DNA of 64,000 nt from an uncultured Collinsella sp. (lineage in GTDB: Bacteria; Actinomycetota; Coriobacteriia; Coriobacteriales; Coriobacteriaceae). A program made the translations under genes and the position numbers. The notes under the pieces were generated by a model. The model did not search any database. It saw only the letters and a list, made by a program, of their open reading frames with translations, and was not told the origin of the DNA. The stretch lies in contig CAKUEW010000002.1 of assembly GCA_934646815.1 (NCBI GenBank), positions 186,001 through 250,000 on the forward strand, read 5' to 3'. Positions 53,472-64,000 of the stretch are shown here, one piece after another (position 1 is the stretch's first letter; every line of letters starts with the position of its first letter).

Positions 53472-53992
53472 CAGTATCCGGTTCCTCTCTGTTGATAGAA
53501 CTCGCCACCGGTGAGGGCGCGGGTGCGGCTCAGGTTAACGTGACAGATGGCGCAGGCCAGGGCATCGGCCGCGTGATCGGGATGCGGGTCGTGATCGAGC
53601 TGTGTAAGCGTGCGGACCATGTAGGCGACCTGTCGCTTATCTGCGGCGCCCGTGCCCACCACAGCCTGCTTGATCTGCATAGGCGTGTATTCGCCAATCT
53701 CGAGCGCACACTCCGAAAGCGCCACAAGTGCAGCGCCGCGGGCATGCGCCGTTGGGATTGCCGAGCGAACGTTGGCGCCAAAGTAAATACTCTCGATGGC
53801 CGCGGTATCGGGGCGATAGCGCTCGATCACGTCCTTAAGGTCGCGCGCAATATGCGACAGTCGCACCGCAAGGGGGCTGCCTGCACTGGTCTCGATACAA
53901 CCGTACGCCCGGCAGCGGACCTCGCCGCGCCGCTCCTCGATAATCCCCCAACCCGTATGGGCCAAACCGGGGTCGATACCCAAGATAACCAA
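53471..53992 (-). CDS. ruvC: Holliday junction resolvase RuvC
   Basis: 173 residues; cuts Holliday junctions. Catalytic acids lie in LGIDPGLAHTGWG, AAIESIYFGANV and HPDHAADALACAICH. The start is TTG at 53992 with GGGGAGG five bases upstream, giving the usual short N-terminus; longer readings add an atypical head. It is preceded by an SOS box. Confidence 0.96.
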   Translation of the reverse strand: MVILGIDPGLAHTGWGIIEERRGEVRCRAYGCIETSAGSPLAVRLSHIARDLKDVIERYRPDTAAIESIYFGANVRSAIPTAHARGAALVALSECALEIGEYTPMQIKQAVVGTGAADKRQVAYMVRTLTQLDHDPHPDHAADALACAICHVNLSRTRALTGGEFYQQRGTGY

Positions 53993-54046
53993 GTCAGCCT
54001 CCCCTCGCCTGAGCCAAGCGCAAGGCAAGGCCCCGCGCATCATTCA

Positions 54047-54060
54047 CGAACGTCTGTTCT
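54047..54060. promoter_or_regulatory. LexA (SOS) box of ruvCAB
   Basis: CGAACGTCTGTTCT contains the exact GAAC-N4-GTTC core of the Gram-positive/Actinobacteria LexA operator, 55 bases before the ruvC start codon. A TATTCT at 54066-54061 on the minus strand could be the -10. SOS induction of ruvCAB is therefore expected. Confidence 0.75.
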
Positions 54061-54128
54061 AGAATAACACAACGGGGCCAAGATGCTTAGTTGAAGTGTC
54101 GGGGCTGGGAGCTAATCCCCTCCCATGG

Positions 54129-56102
54129 TTAGTTTTGAGAGAAGAAGGGGAACTGACGGGGATCCACCGGCGGATGCGGCATCGGACCACCTTGCGGTCC
54201 GCCCTGGCCGCCCATCATCTTGTCGATGGCGTCCTGGACCTCGCCCTCAAACTTCTTCATGCCCTCGTGCAGGCGGCGCTGACCGTCCTCGGATCGCAGC
54301 TCCTCCATCTGCTCGGGCGAAATGCCCAACAGCTCGCCCAGCAAGCCCATCATTTCGCCGCGCATGCGATCGCTCGCATCGTCGTCGGCAAAGCGCCGCA
54401 CCTCGGCGCGAGCCAGCGAATCGACCGTCATGCGCTCCTTACCGTTAAGCCCCAGGTCAGACCACGCGAGCATGTACGGCCACGAACGTTCGGCAAACGA
54501 ACGGGCCGAGACGATCGGCACCGCCGGCAGCGTGCGACGGGCGGCCTCACCCTGTCGCACGAGCATCAGCAGCAGCGAACAGGCCTCGGGCTTGCCGCCA
54601 GCCAGCGGAATGTCATCAAAAGGACGATTGCGGTCAACGTGTGCCTCGAGCGCGCCGTCGACCTCGCCGGGCTCAAGCCCGCCCAGCAGCTGCGCCGCGC
54701 GATCGAGCATATCGACCGGACCGTCGAGTGCCGTCAGCGCCTGCGCCAGCACACGCTCCATGCAATCCTCCACTGCGTTGAGCGTCACGAGCTCTTGCGG
54801 CACCACGGACGAGGCACGGTTGCGCACGCGCGCCACAAACTCGAGCGTCGACAGGTACACATCGCCAAAGGGCGCGTAATCGCCCTGGTAGCCACCGCAA
54901 AGCGCCGGAGCCGCCAGCGCGTATTCGGTTTTGGAAAGCGGGCTCAGTGCCATAGCACCTAGTTCGAGCGCCGTGTCCTCCAGCATCAGGCCCAACGTAC
55001 GCGAGCGCAGGCGCTCGGCATCGCCCGCCGACACATCGCGGTCGAGCACCCGCGCTGCATCCGGCGCATCGCGCTCAACGGTGCGGATATGCAGGCGCTC
55101 GGCAATCGCACGAACGGCGGCACAGCGGGCGGCCTCGGCCTCCTCCTGCGCCGGTGTAAAGATACGGTTGCGCCCCAGCACCAAGCCGATCACGTTGCGC
55201 GGACCCAGCGCGTCGACGGCAAGCGCCGCCAGCAGCGACGACGGCAGATCGCCCTCGAGCGCCACCACGGCGCGCGACGTACCGCGAGCGCGGGCGTTAT
55301 CGCGCACAGCAAGCACCAGCGCCTGCCACAGCCACTCCTCAGAGCGAAACTCGGGCAGCTCGTGGTCCTCCAGGGCATCGAGCATCACGCCGCGCTGAAT
55401 CTCCTGGACCAGCAGGCTCTCCTCAAAGCACGGGGCCTGGGCCACCACGCGGCCGCAATCGTCAAGCACAAACGACCCGCCGGTATACACCGACTCGTCA
55501 TAGGCCCCGACCGGCGCCATGCAGGCAAACCACACACTGCGCTTGGATGCAATCTTGCGGTAGGCACCACTGCGCACGGCCGCGATGGCCGACGACTCGC
55601 GGTCGGTCATGTCGAACGCATTAAACTGGAAATAGGCAATAAGGTCCACCCCGGTCGGCAGCATCTCGAGCTCGCGGTCCAGGTCGAACACCACGGCAAT
55701 GCGCACGCCGTCCACGTCAAAGACCGGCGGAGCCCAGCGGGCATCGTTGTTCTCGCCACGCTGCAGGGCGATGCTCGCACGTGCTGGCACCACGCGACCG
55801 TCCTTAAGCATCATGTAGTCGAGCAAGGGCTGGCCCTCAAACGAAACCGGCGCGGGCACGATGCAGATCATATCGAGCTCTTGGATGCGCTCGGCGACGC
55901 CGGTTAGGCCCGTCAGCACATCGTGCTCAAAGTCGGCAGCACCTACCAGGCCACCGGGCACGGCACCCATAAAGAGCGGCGCCGGTACGCACAGCACGCG
56001 CGCGCCGCGATCGTGGGCCAGACGAGCCTGGTCCTCAATGCGGCCGCAAATGCCCTCAATATCACCCAAGCGCATATCGATCTGTGCAAGTGCGAGCTTC
56101 AT
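54129..56102 (-). CDS. NadE-like protein lacking catalytic motifs (putative pseudoenzyme)
   Basis: 657 residues, collinear with glutamine-dependent NAD+ synthetase, but each active-site motif is altered. The glutaminase Glu (usual FPELALTGYP) is Ala41 in VPAPLFMGAVP. The Lys region reads VVPARASIALQ. The Cys of QICEDIWFP is absent (AVVFDLDRELE). The synthetase PP-loop SGGIDS is EGDLPSS (about 283-289), and TTGNKSE is LSPLSKTE. The frame of the fold persists (SSLLAALAVDALG, GDYAPFGDV, LEAHVDRNRPFDDI). A C-terminal extension (about 575-657) ends in Gly/Pro/Met-rich sequence. Intact length and frame argue against decay, so a non-catalytic or changed role is likely. Confidence 0.8.
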   Translation of the reverse strand: MKLALAQIDMRLGDIEGICGRIEDQARLAHDRGARVLCVPAPLFMGAVPGGLVGAADFEHDVLTGLTGVAERIQELDMICIVPAPVSFEGQPLLDYMMLKDGRVVPARASIALQRGENNDARWAPPVFDVDGVRIAVVFDLDRELEMLPTGVDLIAYFQFNAFDMTDRESSAIAAVRSGAYRKIASKRSVWFACMAPVGAYDESVYTGGSFVLDDCGRVVAQAPCFEESLLVQEIQRGVMLDALEDHELPEFRSEEWLWQALVLAVRDNARARGTSRAVVALEGDLPSSLLAALAVDALGPRNVIGLVLGRNRIFTPAQEEAEAARCAAVRAIAERLHIRTVERDAPDAARVLDRDVSAGDAERLRSRTLGLMLEDTALELGAMALSPLSKTEYALAAPALCGGYQGDYAPFGDVYLSTLEFVARVRNRASSVVPQELVTLNAVEDCMERVLAQALTALDGPVDMLDRAAQLLGGLEPGEVDGALEAHVDRNRPFDDIPLAGGKPEACSLLLMLVRQGEAARRTLPAVPIVSARSFAERSWPYMLAWSDLGLNGKERMTVDSLARAEVRRFADDDASDRMRGEMMGLLGELLGISPEQMEELRSEDGQRRLHEGMKKFEGEVQDAIDKMMGGQGGPQGGPMPHPPVDPRQFPFFSQN

Positions 56103-56137
56103 GGCTCAGCCTTTCCGTCGTAAACCGTCGTCGTAGT

Positions 56138-56170
56138 AAAAGCGCCGACCGCATAATGCAGCCGGCGCTT
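56138..56170 (-). terminator. terminator after the superoxide reductase gene
   Basis: Minus-strand AAGCGCCG / CGGCGCTTTTAC hairpin, 46 bases after the stop. Confidence 0.7.
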
Positions 56171-56215
56171 GCATGTGCATGTGCTAGCTATGATACCCCG
56201 AGCGGGGCCGCGCTC

Positions 56216-56578
56216 CTAGAACGTCGCGGACCACAAACCGTGCAGGTTGCAGTAGGCGTAGACAGTGCCAGTCTTGGAACCGCCGGCGAAAAACGTCGCG
56301 GGCTTCATGCCGGGTTTAAGGTAATGGACTTCCAGACGGCCCTCGGCCTCAAGCGCGATCCACTCGATGTAGTGCTCGGGCAGGCTGGGGTGCTCAACCG
56401 AGCCAACACGCGCGCGGATCACGTGACCATCGCGCTCGCTCTCGACGACGGGCACGTGCTTCTCGTGCGCCGCGTCCTCAGTGTTCGCGGTGAGCTCCGT
56501 GCAGCCGGCAGGGGTCGCAACGTCGTCGCCAAGGGCGGCAATGAGCTTGCCGTCGGGGTCCTTAAAGAATTTCGCCAT
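56216..56578 (-). CDS. superoxide reductase (neelaredoxin/desulfoferrodoxin type)
   Basis: 120 residues. Reduces superoxide to peroxide without making oxygen, a defence typical of anaerobes. The iron centre ligands are visible: EKHVP (His41, with catalytic Lys40), GSVEHPSLPEHYIEW (His63, His69) and YCNLHGLW (Cys110, His113). The N-terminal rubredoxin-like (desulforedoxin) Cys cluster of two-iron enzymes is reduced to one Cys (GCTELTANTEDAAHE), so only the catalytic iron is expected. AAGGAG precedes the ATG at 56578. Confidence 0.92.
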   Translation of the reverse strand: MAKFFKDPDGKLIAALGDDVATPAGCTELTANTEDAAHEKHVPVVESERDGHVIRARVGSVEHPSLPEHYIEWIALEAEGRLEVHYLKPGMKPATFFAGGSKTGTVYAYCNLHGLWSATF

Positions 56579-56674
56579 GATGTTCTCCTTTGCTGATGTG
56601 CCGATGTACTTGAGGCTCTTATGCCCAAAGGCAAGCGAACCATCCACGGCATCGCAAATGAACACATAAACGAG

Positions 56675-60145
<3,471 letters not shown>

Positions 60146-60166
60146 CACTTCCTCCAATCTCACCCA

Positions 60167-60203
60167 GGGTAGCTAATTTGGGACGGGGCTATTTTAGCTA
60201 CCC
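60167..60203. repeat. GGGTAGCTAA inverted repeat with GGGACGGGGC core
   Basis: GGGTAGCTAA and TTAGCTACCC enclose TTTGGGACGGGGCTATT. It belongs to the same family as 6531-6558, 7154-7233 and 10102-10213 and lies between dnaE and the SNF2 gene, upstream of the latter's start. A run of nine C follows. Confidence 0.7.
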
Positions 60204-60223
60204 CCCCCCAGCAAAGGTCGACC

Positions 60224-63200
60224 CTAGATCACCGTTACTCTGCCCTGGTTGCCCACGATTGCCTTGGCCTCGGCTAGCAACGGAATCGAGCGCGCGTTGA
60301 CCTTGGCCGGCACCTCGGCGCGCAGCACGCGCCCGTCCACCTGCTCAATAAAGATCTCCACGCGGTCGCCGCCCGGGTTGGTGGTGAGCACCGTGGCCAG
60401 GCGCGCCATATTGCCCTGGCTAAAGCGGCTGTTGGGCACCATGACCTCAAACACCTTGGGCTTGTTGTTCTCTTCGTTGAGCTCCAGCGGCACAATCTCC
60501 TGCGCGATGATCTGGTCACCGCGGTCCGAGCGCTCGAGCTTGCCCTTAATGCGCACAAACGCGTCGGACAGCTGCGCGCCGGTCTCGGGATCGACCTCGC
60601 CGTACAGATACCCCTCGGCCTCCTTGTAGGTCTTGGGGAACACCACGACCGTGGCCTCGCCTTCCATGTCCTCGAGCTGCACAATGCCCATGGGGTCGCC
60701 GTTTTTGGTCACGCGCTTGGACACGCTCGAGACCATGCCGGCCCACCACAGCGCCTTGCCTTCGGGAATCTCCTGGTTGATGGTACCGCCCGTGGGATTC
60801 TGCACTTCGTAGCCGGTATCGATCTGCGAGAACGAGAAGTCGCGCGCTTTGCTGAGCGCATACTCAAACGGGCGCAGCGGGTGGTCCGAGACATAGATGC
60901 CCAGAACCTCCTTCTCCTGGCTCAACTTAAGGTGGCGGTCCCACTCCTGGCCGTCCGGATCGGGCACGCTGACCTCGAAGCCCGAACCCTCAACATCGCC
61001 AAACATGTCGAAGAACGACGTTTGGCCGCTCGCACGGTCCTTCTGGCGCTTTACCGCGGCGTCGATGATGTTCTCGGGGTTGTTCTTGTCCACAAAGTGC
61101 ATCATCTGGCGGCGCGGATAGCCCGTGGAGTCGAAGGCGCCTGCCTTGATGAGCGATTCGATCACGCGGCGGTTGGCCTGGCTCGAGTCCACGCGCTCCA
61201 CAAACTCGTGCAGCGTCTTGAACGGACCGCCCGCCTCGCGCTCCTCGATAATCGCCTGCGCCACGCCGGTGCCCACGCCGCGGATGCCCGCCAGACCAAA
61301 GCGCACGCCTTCCTTGGTAGCCGTGAACTCGGTACCGGACTCGTTGACGTCTGGCGACAATACGGGAATGCCATCGTGACGGCACGCCGAAACGTAGTGC
61401 ACGATTTTGTCGGTCTTGCCCGTATAGGACGTCAGAACGGCCGCCATGTACTCATGCGGATAGTGCGCCTTGAGCCACGCCGTCTGCATAACCAGGATGG
61501 CATAGCCGGCGGAGTGCGACTTGTTAAAGGCGTAGGAGGCGAACTCAAGAACATCGTCCCAGATCTTCTGGGCGACCTCGCGCTTGTAGTTGTTCTTGAT
61601 GGCACCGTTCATCCAGTGGTCGTAGGTGGTCTCGTCCGAGCCATCCTCCCAGTGCAGCACCGTCGACGTGAGCAGCTTGATCTTCTTTTTTGCCACGGGT
61701 TTACGGATGCGCGAGTCCGATTCGCCCTTGGAAAAGCCGCACATGGCAACCGAAATGAGCATAACCTGCTCCTGGTAGACCATGGTGCCGTAGGTTTCGC
61801 CCAGGATGTCGTCCAGGCGGTCGTCGTAGGAGACGGCCGGCTCCTTGCCGTTCATACGGTTGATGTAGGACGAAACCATGCCGGCGCCCAGCGGGCCCGG
61901 GCGGTACAGGGCGATCAATGCTACGACGTGCTTGTACTCGGTGGGCTTCATGTTCTTGATCGTGGCCGTCATGCCGGCGGACTCGACCTGGAAGACGCCG
62001 GCGGTGTGGCCGGAGCCCATGAGCTTAAAGATCTCGGGGTCGTCAAAGGGAATCTCTTCCTCTTTGATGTCGATGCCAAAGTTCTTTTTGATGTTTGCCT
62101 TGGCCTTGGAGATTACCGTCAGCGTACGCAGGCCCAAGAAGTCCATCTTGAGCAGACCCATGTCGGCGACGGTATGGCCCTCGTACTGGGTAATCTCCAC
62201 GCCGCCCTTGGTGTCGAGCTTGGTGGGCACGTGCTCGTTGACGGGGTCACGGCAAATCAGAACGGCGCACGCGTGCACGCCCTCGCCACGGGTGAGACCC
62301 TCGATAGAGAGCGCCGTGTCGATGATGCGGCGGGCGTCGTCGTCCTTTTTATATGCCTCGGCAAAATCGGGGTTAAACAGATCCTCTTTGCCGGGTTGTT
62401 TGTCGAGCACCTGCTTGAGCTTGACCTTGGGGTCGCTCGAGACCATCTTGGACAGGCGCTGGCCCATGTAGACCGGGTAGTCCAGGACGCGCGCGGCGTC
62501 GTTGATGGCCTGCTTGGCCTTAATGGTCGAGTAGGTGATGACATGGGTGACCTTCTCGGGGCCGTAGAGCTGGCGAACGTGCTCCACGACCTCCAGGCGC
62601 CGCTCATCGTCGAAGTCCATATCGATATCGGGCATCTCGGTACGCTGCGGGGACAGGAACCTCTCGAACATCAGGCCGTTCTCGAGCGGGTCGAACGCGG
62701 TGATGTTCATGGCGTAGGCGACGATAGCGCCGGCGGCCGAGCCACGGCCGGGGCCGACGCCGATGCCGTTGTCCTTGGCCCATTGCACGTACTCGGCAAC
62801 AATGAGGAAGTAGGCGGCAAAGCCCTTGTCGCAGATGACCTTGTATTCGTACTCAAAGCGCTCTTTGATGTTGACGCCGCCGATCTCGCGCGTGGCCCAG
62901 TCGTCGCCGTAGTGCTGGCGCAGGCCCTTCTCGCACTCGCGGCGGAACTGGCTCTCGTGCGTCTCGCCGGGATCGAGCAGCGGGAAGCGCGGCAGGATGA
63001 TGGAGTCCCAGTCCAGCTCCACGTAGCATTTGTCGGCGATCTCGAGCGTGTTGTCGCAGGCCTCGGGGCAATACGGGAACATCGCCCGCATCTCCTCCTC
63101 GGTCTTCATGTAAAACTCCGAGCCGGTCATGCGCATGCGGTTGGGGTCGTCAACCTTAGCGTTCATGCCAATGCACATAATGACGTCCTGCACGGGCGCA

Positions 63201-64000
63201 TCCTCGCGGCGCAGGTAGTGGAAGTCGTTGGTGGCGATAACCTTGACGCCCACCTGCTTGGCGATATCGATGAGCGTGCGGTCCATTTGCTCATCGGTCA
63301 GGCCATTATCGGTGGTGATGCCGTGTTCCTGGATCTCGATGTAAAAGTCACCGGGATCGAAGGTGTCACGGAAGGTCTCGGCCCACTTGATGGCGCCTTC
63401 CATATCACCGCGGTCGATGTATTTGGGAATGATGCCCGCGATACAGGCGCTCGTGCAGATCATGCCCTTGGCGTGGCGACGCAGGTTATCGAGCGTCACG
63501 CGCGGCTTGTAGTAAAAGCCCTGCACGGCGGCCTCGGAGACCGTCTGCATCAGGTTGACGTAGCCCTCCTGGTCTTTGGCCAGAAGGATCATGTGGTAGA
63601 GCTCGGGCTTGCGGTCGCGGGCGAGCGTCTCGTCCGGCGTAAAGTAGACCTCGCAGCCAAAGATGGGCTTGATGACCAGGGGCGGCTTGAGCTCGTCGAT
63701 GTTGCCCTTCTCGTCCCACATGGCCATGTCCTTAATGTACTGGGCATGCTCGCGCGGATTTGCCTCGGGATCGGGTTCCTCCAGCTCGTCGCGACGGTCC
63801 TTTTCCAAGAAGGCCTTATCGTGGCTCCAGGTTTTGTACTCGGGCGTGCTGTGGTTGACGGCGTCGCAGGCCAGCGCCAAATCGGGCACGCCATACATGT
63901 AGCCGTGGTCGGTAATGGCCACAGCGGGCATGCCCAACTCAACAGCGCGGTTGACCATATCCTGGATACGGGTTGCGCCGTCGAGCATGGAGAAAACAGT
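60224..64000 (-). CDS. dnaE: DNA polymerase III alpha subunit, N-terminus cut by window end
   Basis: 1,258 codons visible; the first few residues (usually with the HxH of the PHP domain) lie beyond the window, since FSMLDGATRIQDMV is normally residues ~12-25. Replicative polymerase. PHP domain AITDHGYMYGVPDLALACDA, catalytic Asp pair PDIDMDFDDERR, GRGSAAGAIVAYAMNITAFDP, and a C-terminal OB-fold (about 1060-1150) and tail are present. It is the Gram-negative/Actinobacteria DnaE1 type, not PolC. Convergent or operonic partners are not visible. Confidence 0.97.
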   Translation of the reverse strand, partial: TVFSMLDGATRIQDMVNRAVELGMPAVAITDHGYMYGVPDLALACDAVNHSTPEYKTWSHDKAFLEKDRRDELEEPDPEANPREHAQYIKDMAMWDEKGNIDELKPPLVIKPIFGCEVYFTPDETLARDRKPELYHMILLAKDQEGYVNLMQTVSEAAVQGFYYKPRVTLDNLRRHAKGMICTSACIAGIIPKYIDRGDMEGAIKWAETFRDTFDPGDFYIEIQEHGITTDNGLTDEQMDRTLIDIAKQVGVKVIATNDFHYLRREDAPVQDVIMCIGMNAKVDDPNRMRMTGSEFYMKTEEEMRAMFPYCPEACDNTLEIADKCYVELDWDSIILPRFPLLDPGETHESQFRRECEKGLRQHYGDDWATREIGGVNIKERFEYEYKVICDKGFAAYFLIVAEYVQWAKDNGIGVGPGRGSAAGAIVAYAMNITAFDPLENGLMFERFLSPQRTEMPDIDMDFDDERRLEVVEHVRQLYGPEKVTHVITYSTIKAKQAINDAARVLDYPVYMGQRLSKMVSSDPKVKLKQVLDKQPGKEDLFNPDFAEAYKKDDDARRIIDTALSIEGLTRGEGVHACAVLICRDPVNEHVPTKLDTKGGVEITQYEGHTVADMGLLKMDFLGLRTLTVISKAKANIKKNFGIDIKEEEIPFDDPEIFKLMGSGHTAGVFQVESAGMTATIKNMKPTEYKHVVALIALYRPGPLGAGMVSSYINRMNGKEPAVSYDDRLDDILGETYGTMVYQEQVMLISVAMCGFSKGESDSRIRKPVAKKKIKLLTSTVLHWEDGSDETTYDHWMNGAIKNNYKREVAQKIWDDVLEFASYAFNKSHSAGYAILVMQTAWLKAHYPHEYMAAVLTSYTGKTDKIVHYVSACRHDGIPVLSPDVNESGTEFTATKEGVRFGLAGIRGVGTGVAQAIIEEREAGGPFKTLHEFVERVDSSQANRRVIESLIKAGAFDSTGYPRRQMMHFVDKNNPENIIDAAVKRQKDRASGQTSFFDMFGDVEGSGFEVSVPDPDGQEWDRHLKLSQEKEVLGIYVSDHPLRPFEYALSKARDFSFSQIDTGYEVQNPTGGTINQEIPEGKALWWAGMVSSVSKRVTKNGDPMGIVQLEDMEGEATVVVFPKTYKEAEGYLYGEVDPETGAQLSDAFVRIKGKLERSDRGDQIIAQEIVPLELNEENNKPKVFEVMVPNSRFSQGNMARLATVLTTNPGGDRVEIFIEQVDGRVLRAEVPAKVNARSIPLLAEAKAIVGNQGRVTVI

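Overview
The window is about 60% G+C and densely coded. It reads as a chromosomal segment of a gut Coriobacteriia species, most likely Collinsella or a close relative. The basis is the GC-rich codon use with Actinobacteria-type housekeeping proteins, a close relative of the bile-acid 12alpha-hydroxysteroid dehydrogenases of gut Eggerthella and Clostridium, class III fructose-1,6-bisphosphatase, and a Gram-positive-type SOS box. This assignment rests on remembered family resemblance, not on a search. No rRNA, tRNA, CRISPR array, prophage or transposase gene was found. Layout: 0-7.2 kb holds queuosine genes (tgt, queA, queH) broken up by the 12alpha-HSDH-like SDR and a tail-anchored coiled-coil protein. 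7.2-17.3 kb holds a DUF3267 membrane protein, an atypical methionyl-tRNA synthetase, an NSUN-type RNA m5C methyltransferase, a DegV protein, fbp and two gtrA genes. 17.4-25.5 kb holds a five-unit palindromic tandem array and then a two-gene minus-strand operon behind a cobalamin riboswitch. That operon encodes a roughly 2,165-residue Ig-repeat surface protein and a small anchored protein, both ending in or containing DUF4430 (transcobalamin C-terminal-like) domains. 25.6-33 kb holds an ABC1/UbiB-family kinase, a C69 dipeptidase, a coupled fchA-folD pair and envelope proteins. 33.5-40.5 kb holds an orphan PDDEXK nuclease, an ADP-ribosylglycohydrolase-like protein, zinc-ribbon proteins and a CDF metal transporter. 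40.7-47.5 kb is a complete urease operon (ureABCEFGD) led by an unrecognised polytopic membrane protein. 49.9-54 kb holds fhs and the SOS-boxed ruvCAB operon. 54-64 kb holds a NadE-like protein that has lost its catalytic motifs, a superoxide reductase, a SWIM-SNF2 helicase and most of dnaE (cut by the window end). How the genes work together: fhs, fchA and folD form a formate-to-methylene-tetrahydrofolate route. Here FolD appears to have lost both residues needed for cyclohydrolase activity, and FchA, translationally coupled to it, would supply that step. tgt, queA and queH make the late steps of queuosine. The riboswitch operon is the best candidate for an undescribed system: a B12-repressed surface apparatus with transcobalamin-like modules, plausibly for corrinoid capture. 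Intergenic space is unusually rich in inverted repeats. At least four sequence families recur, many sit directly behind stop codons, and one pair shows compensatory base changes in a perfect stem.
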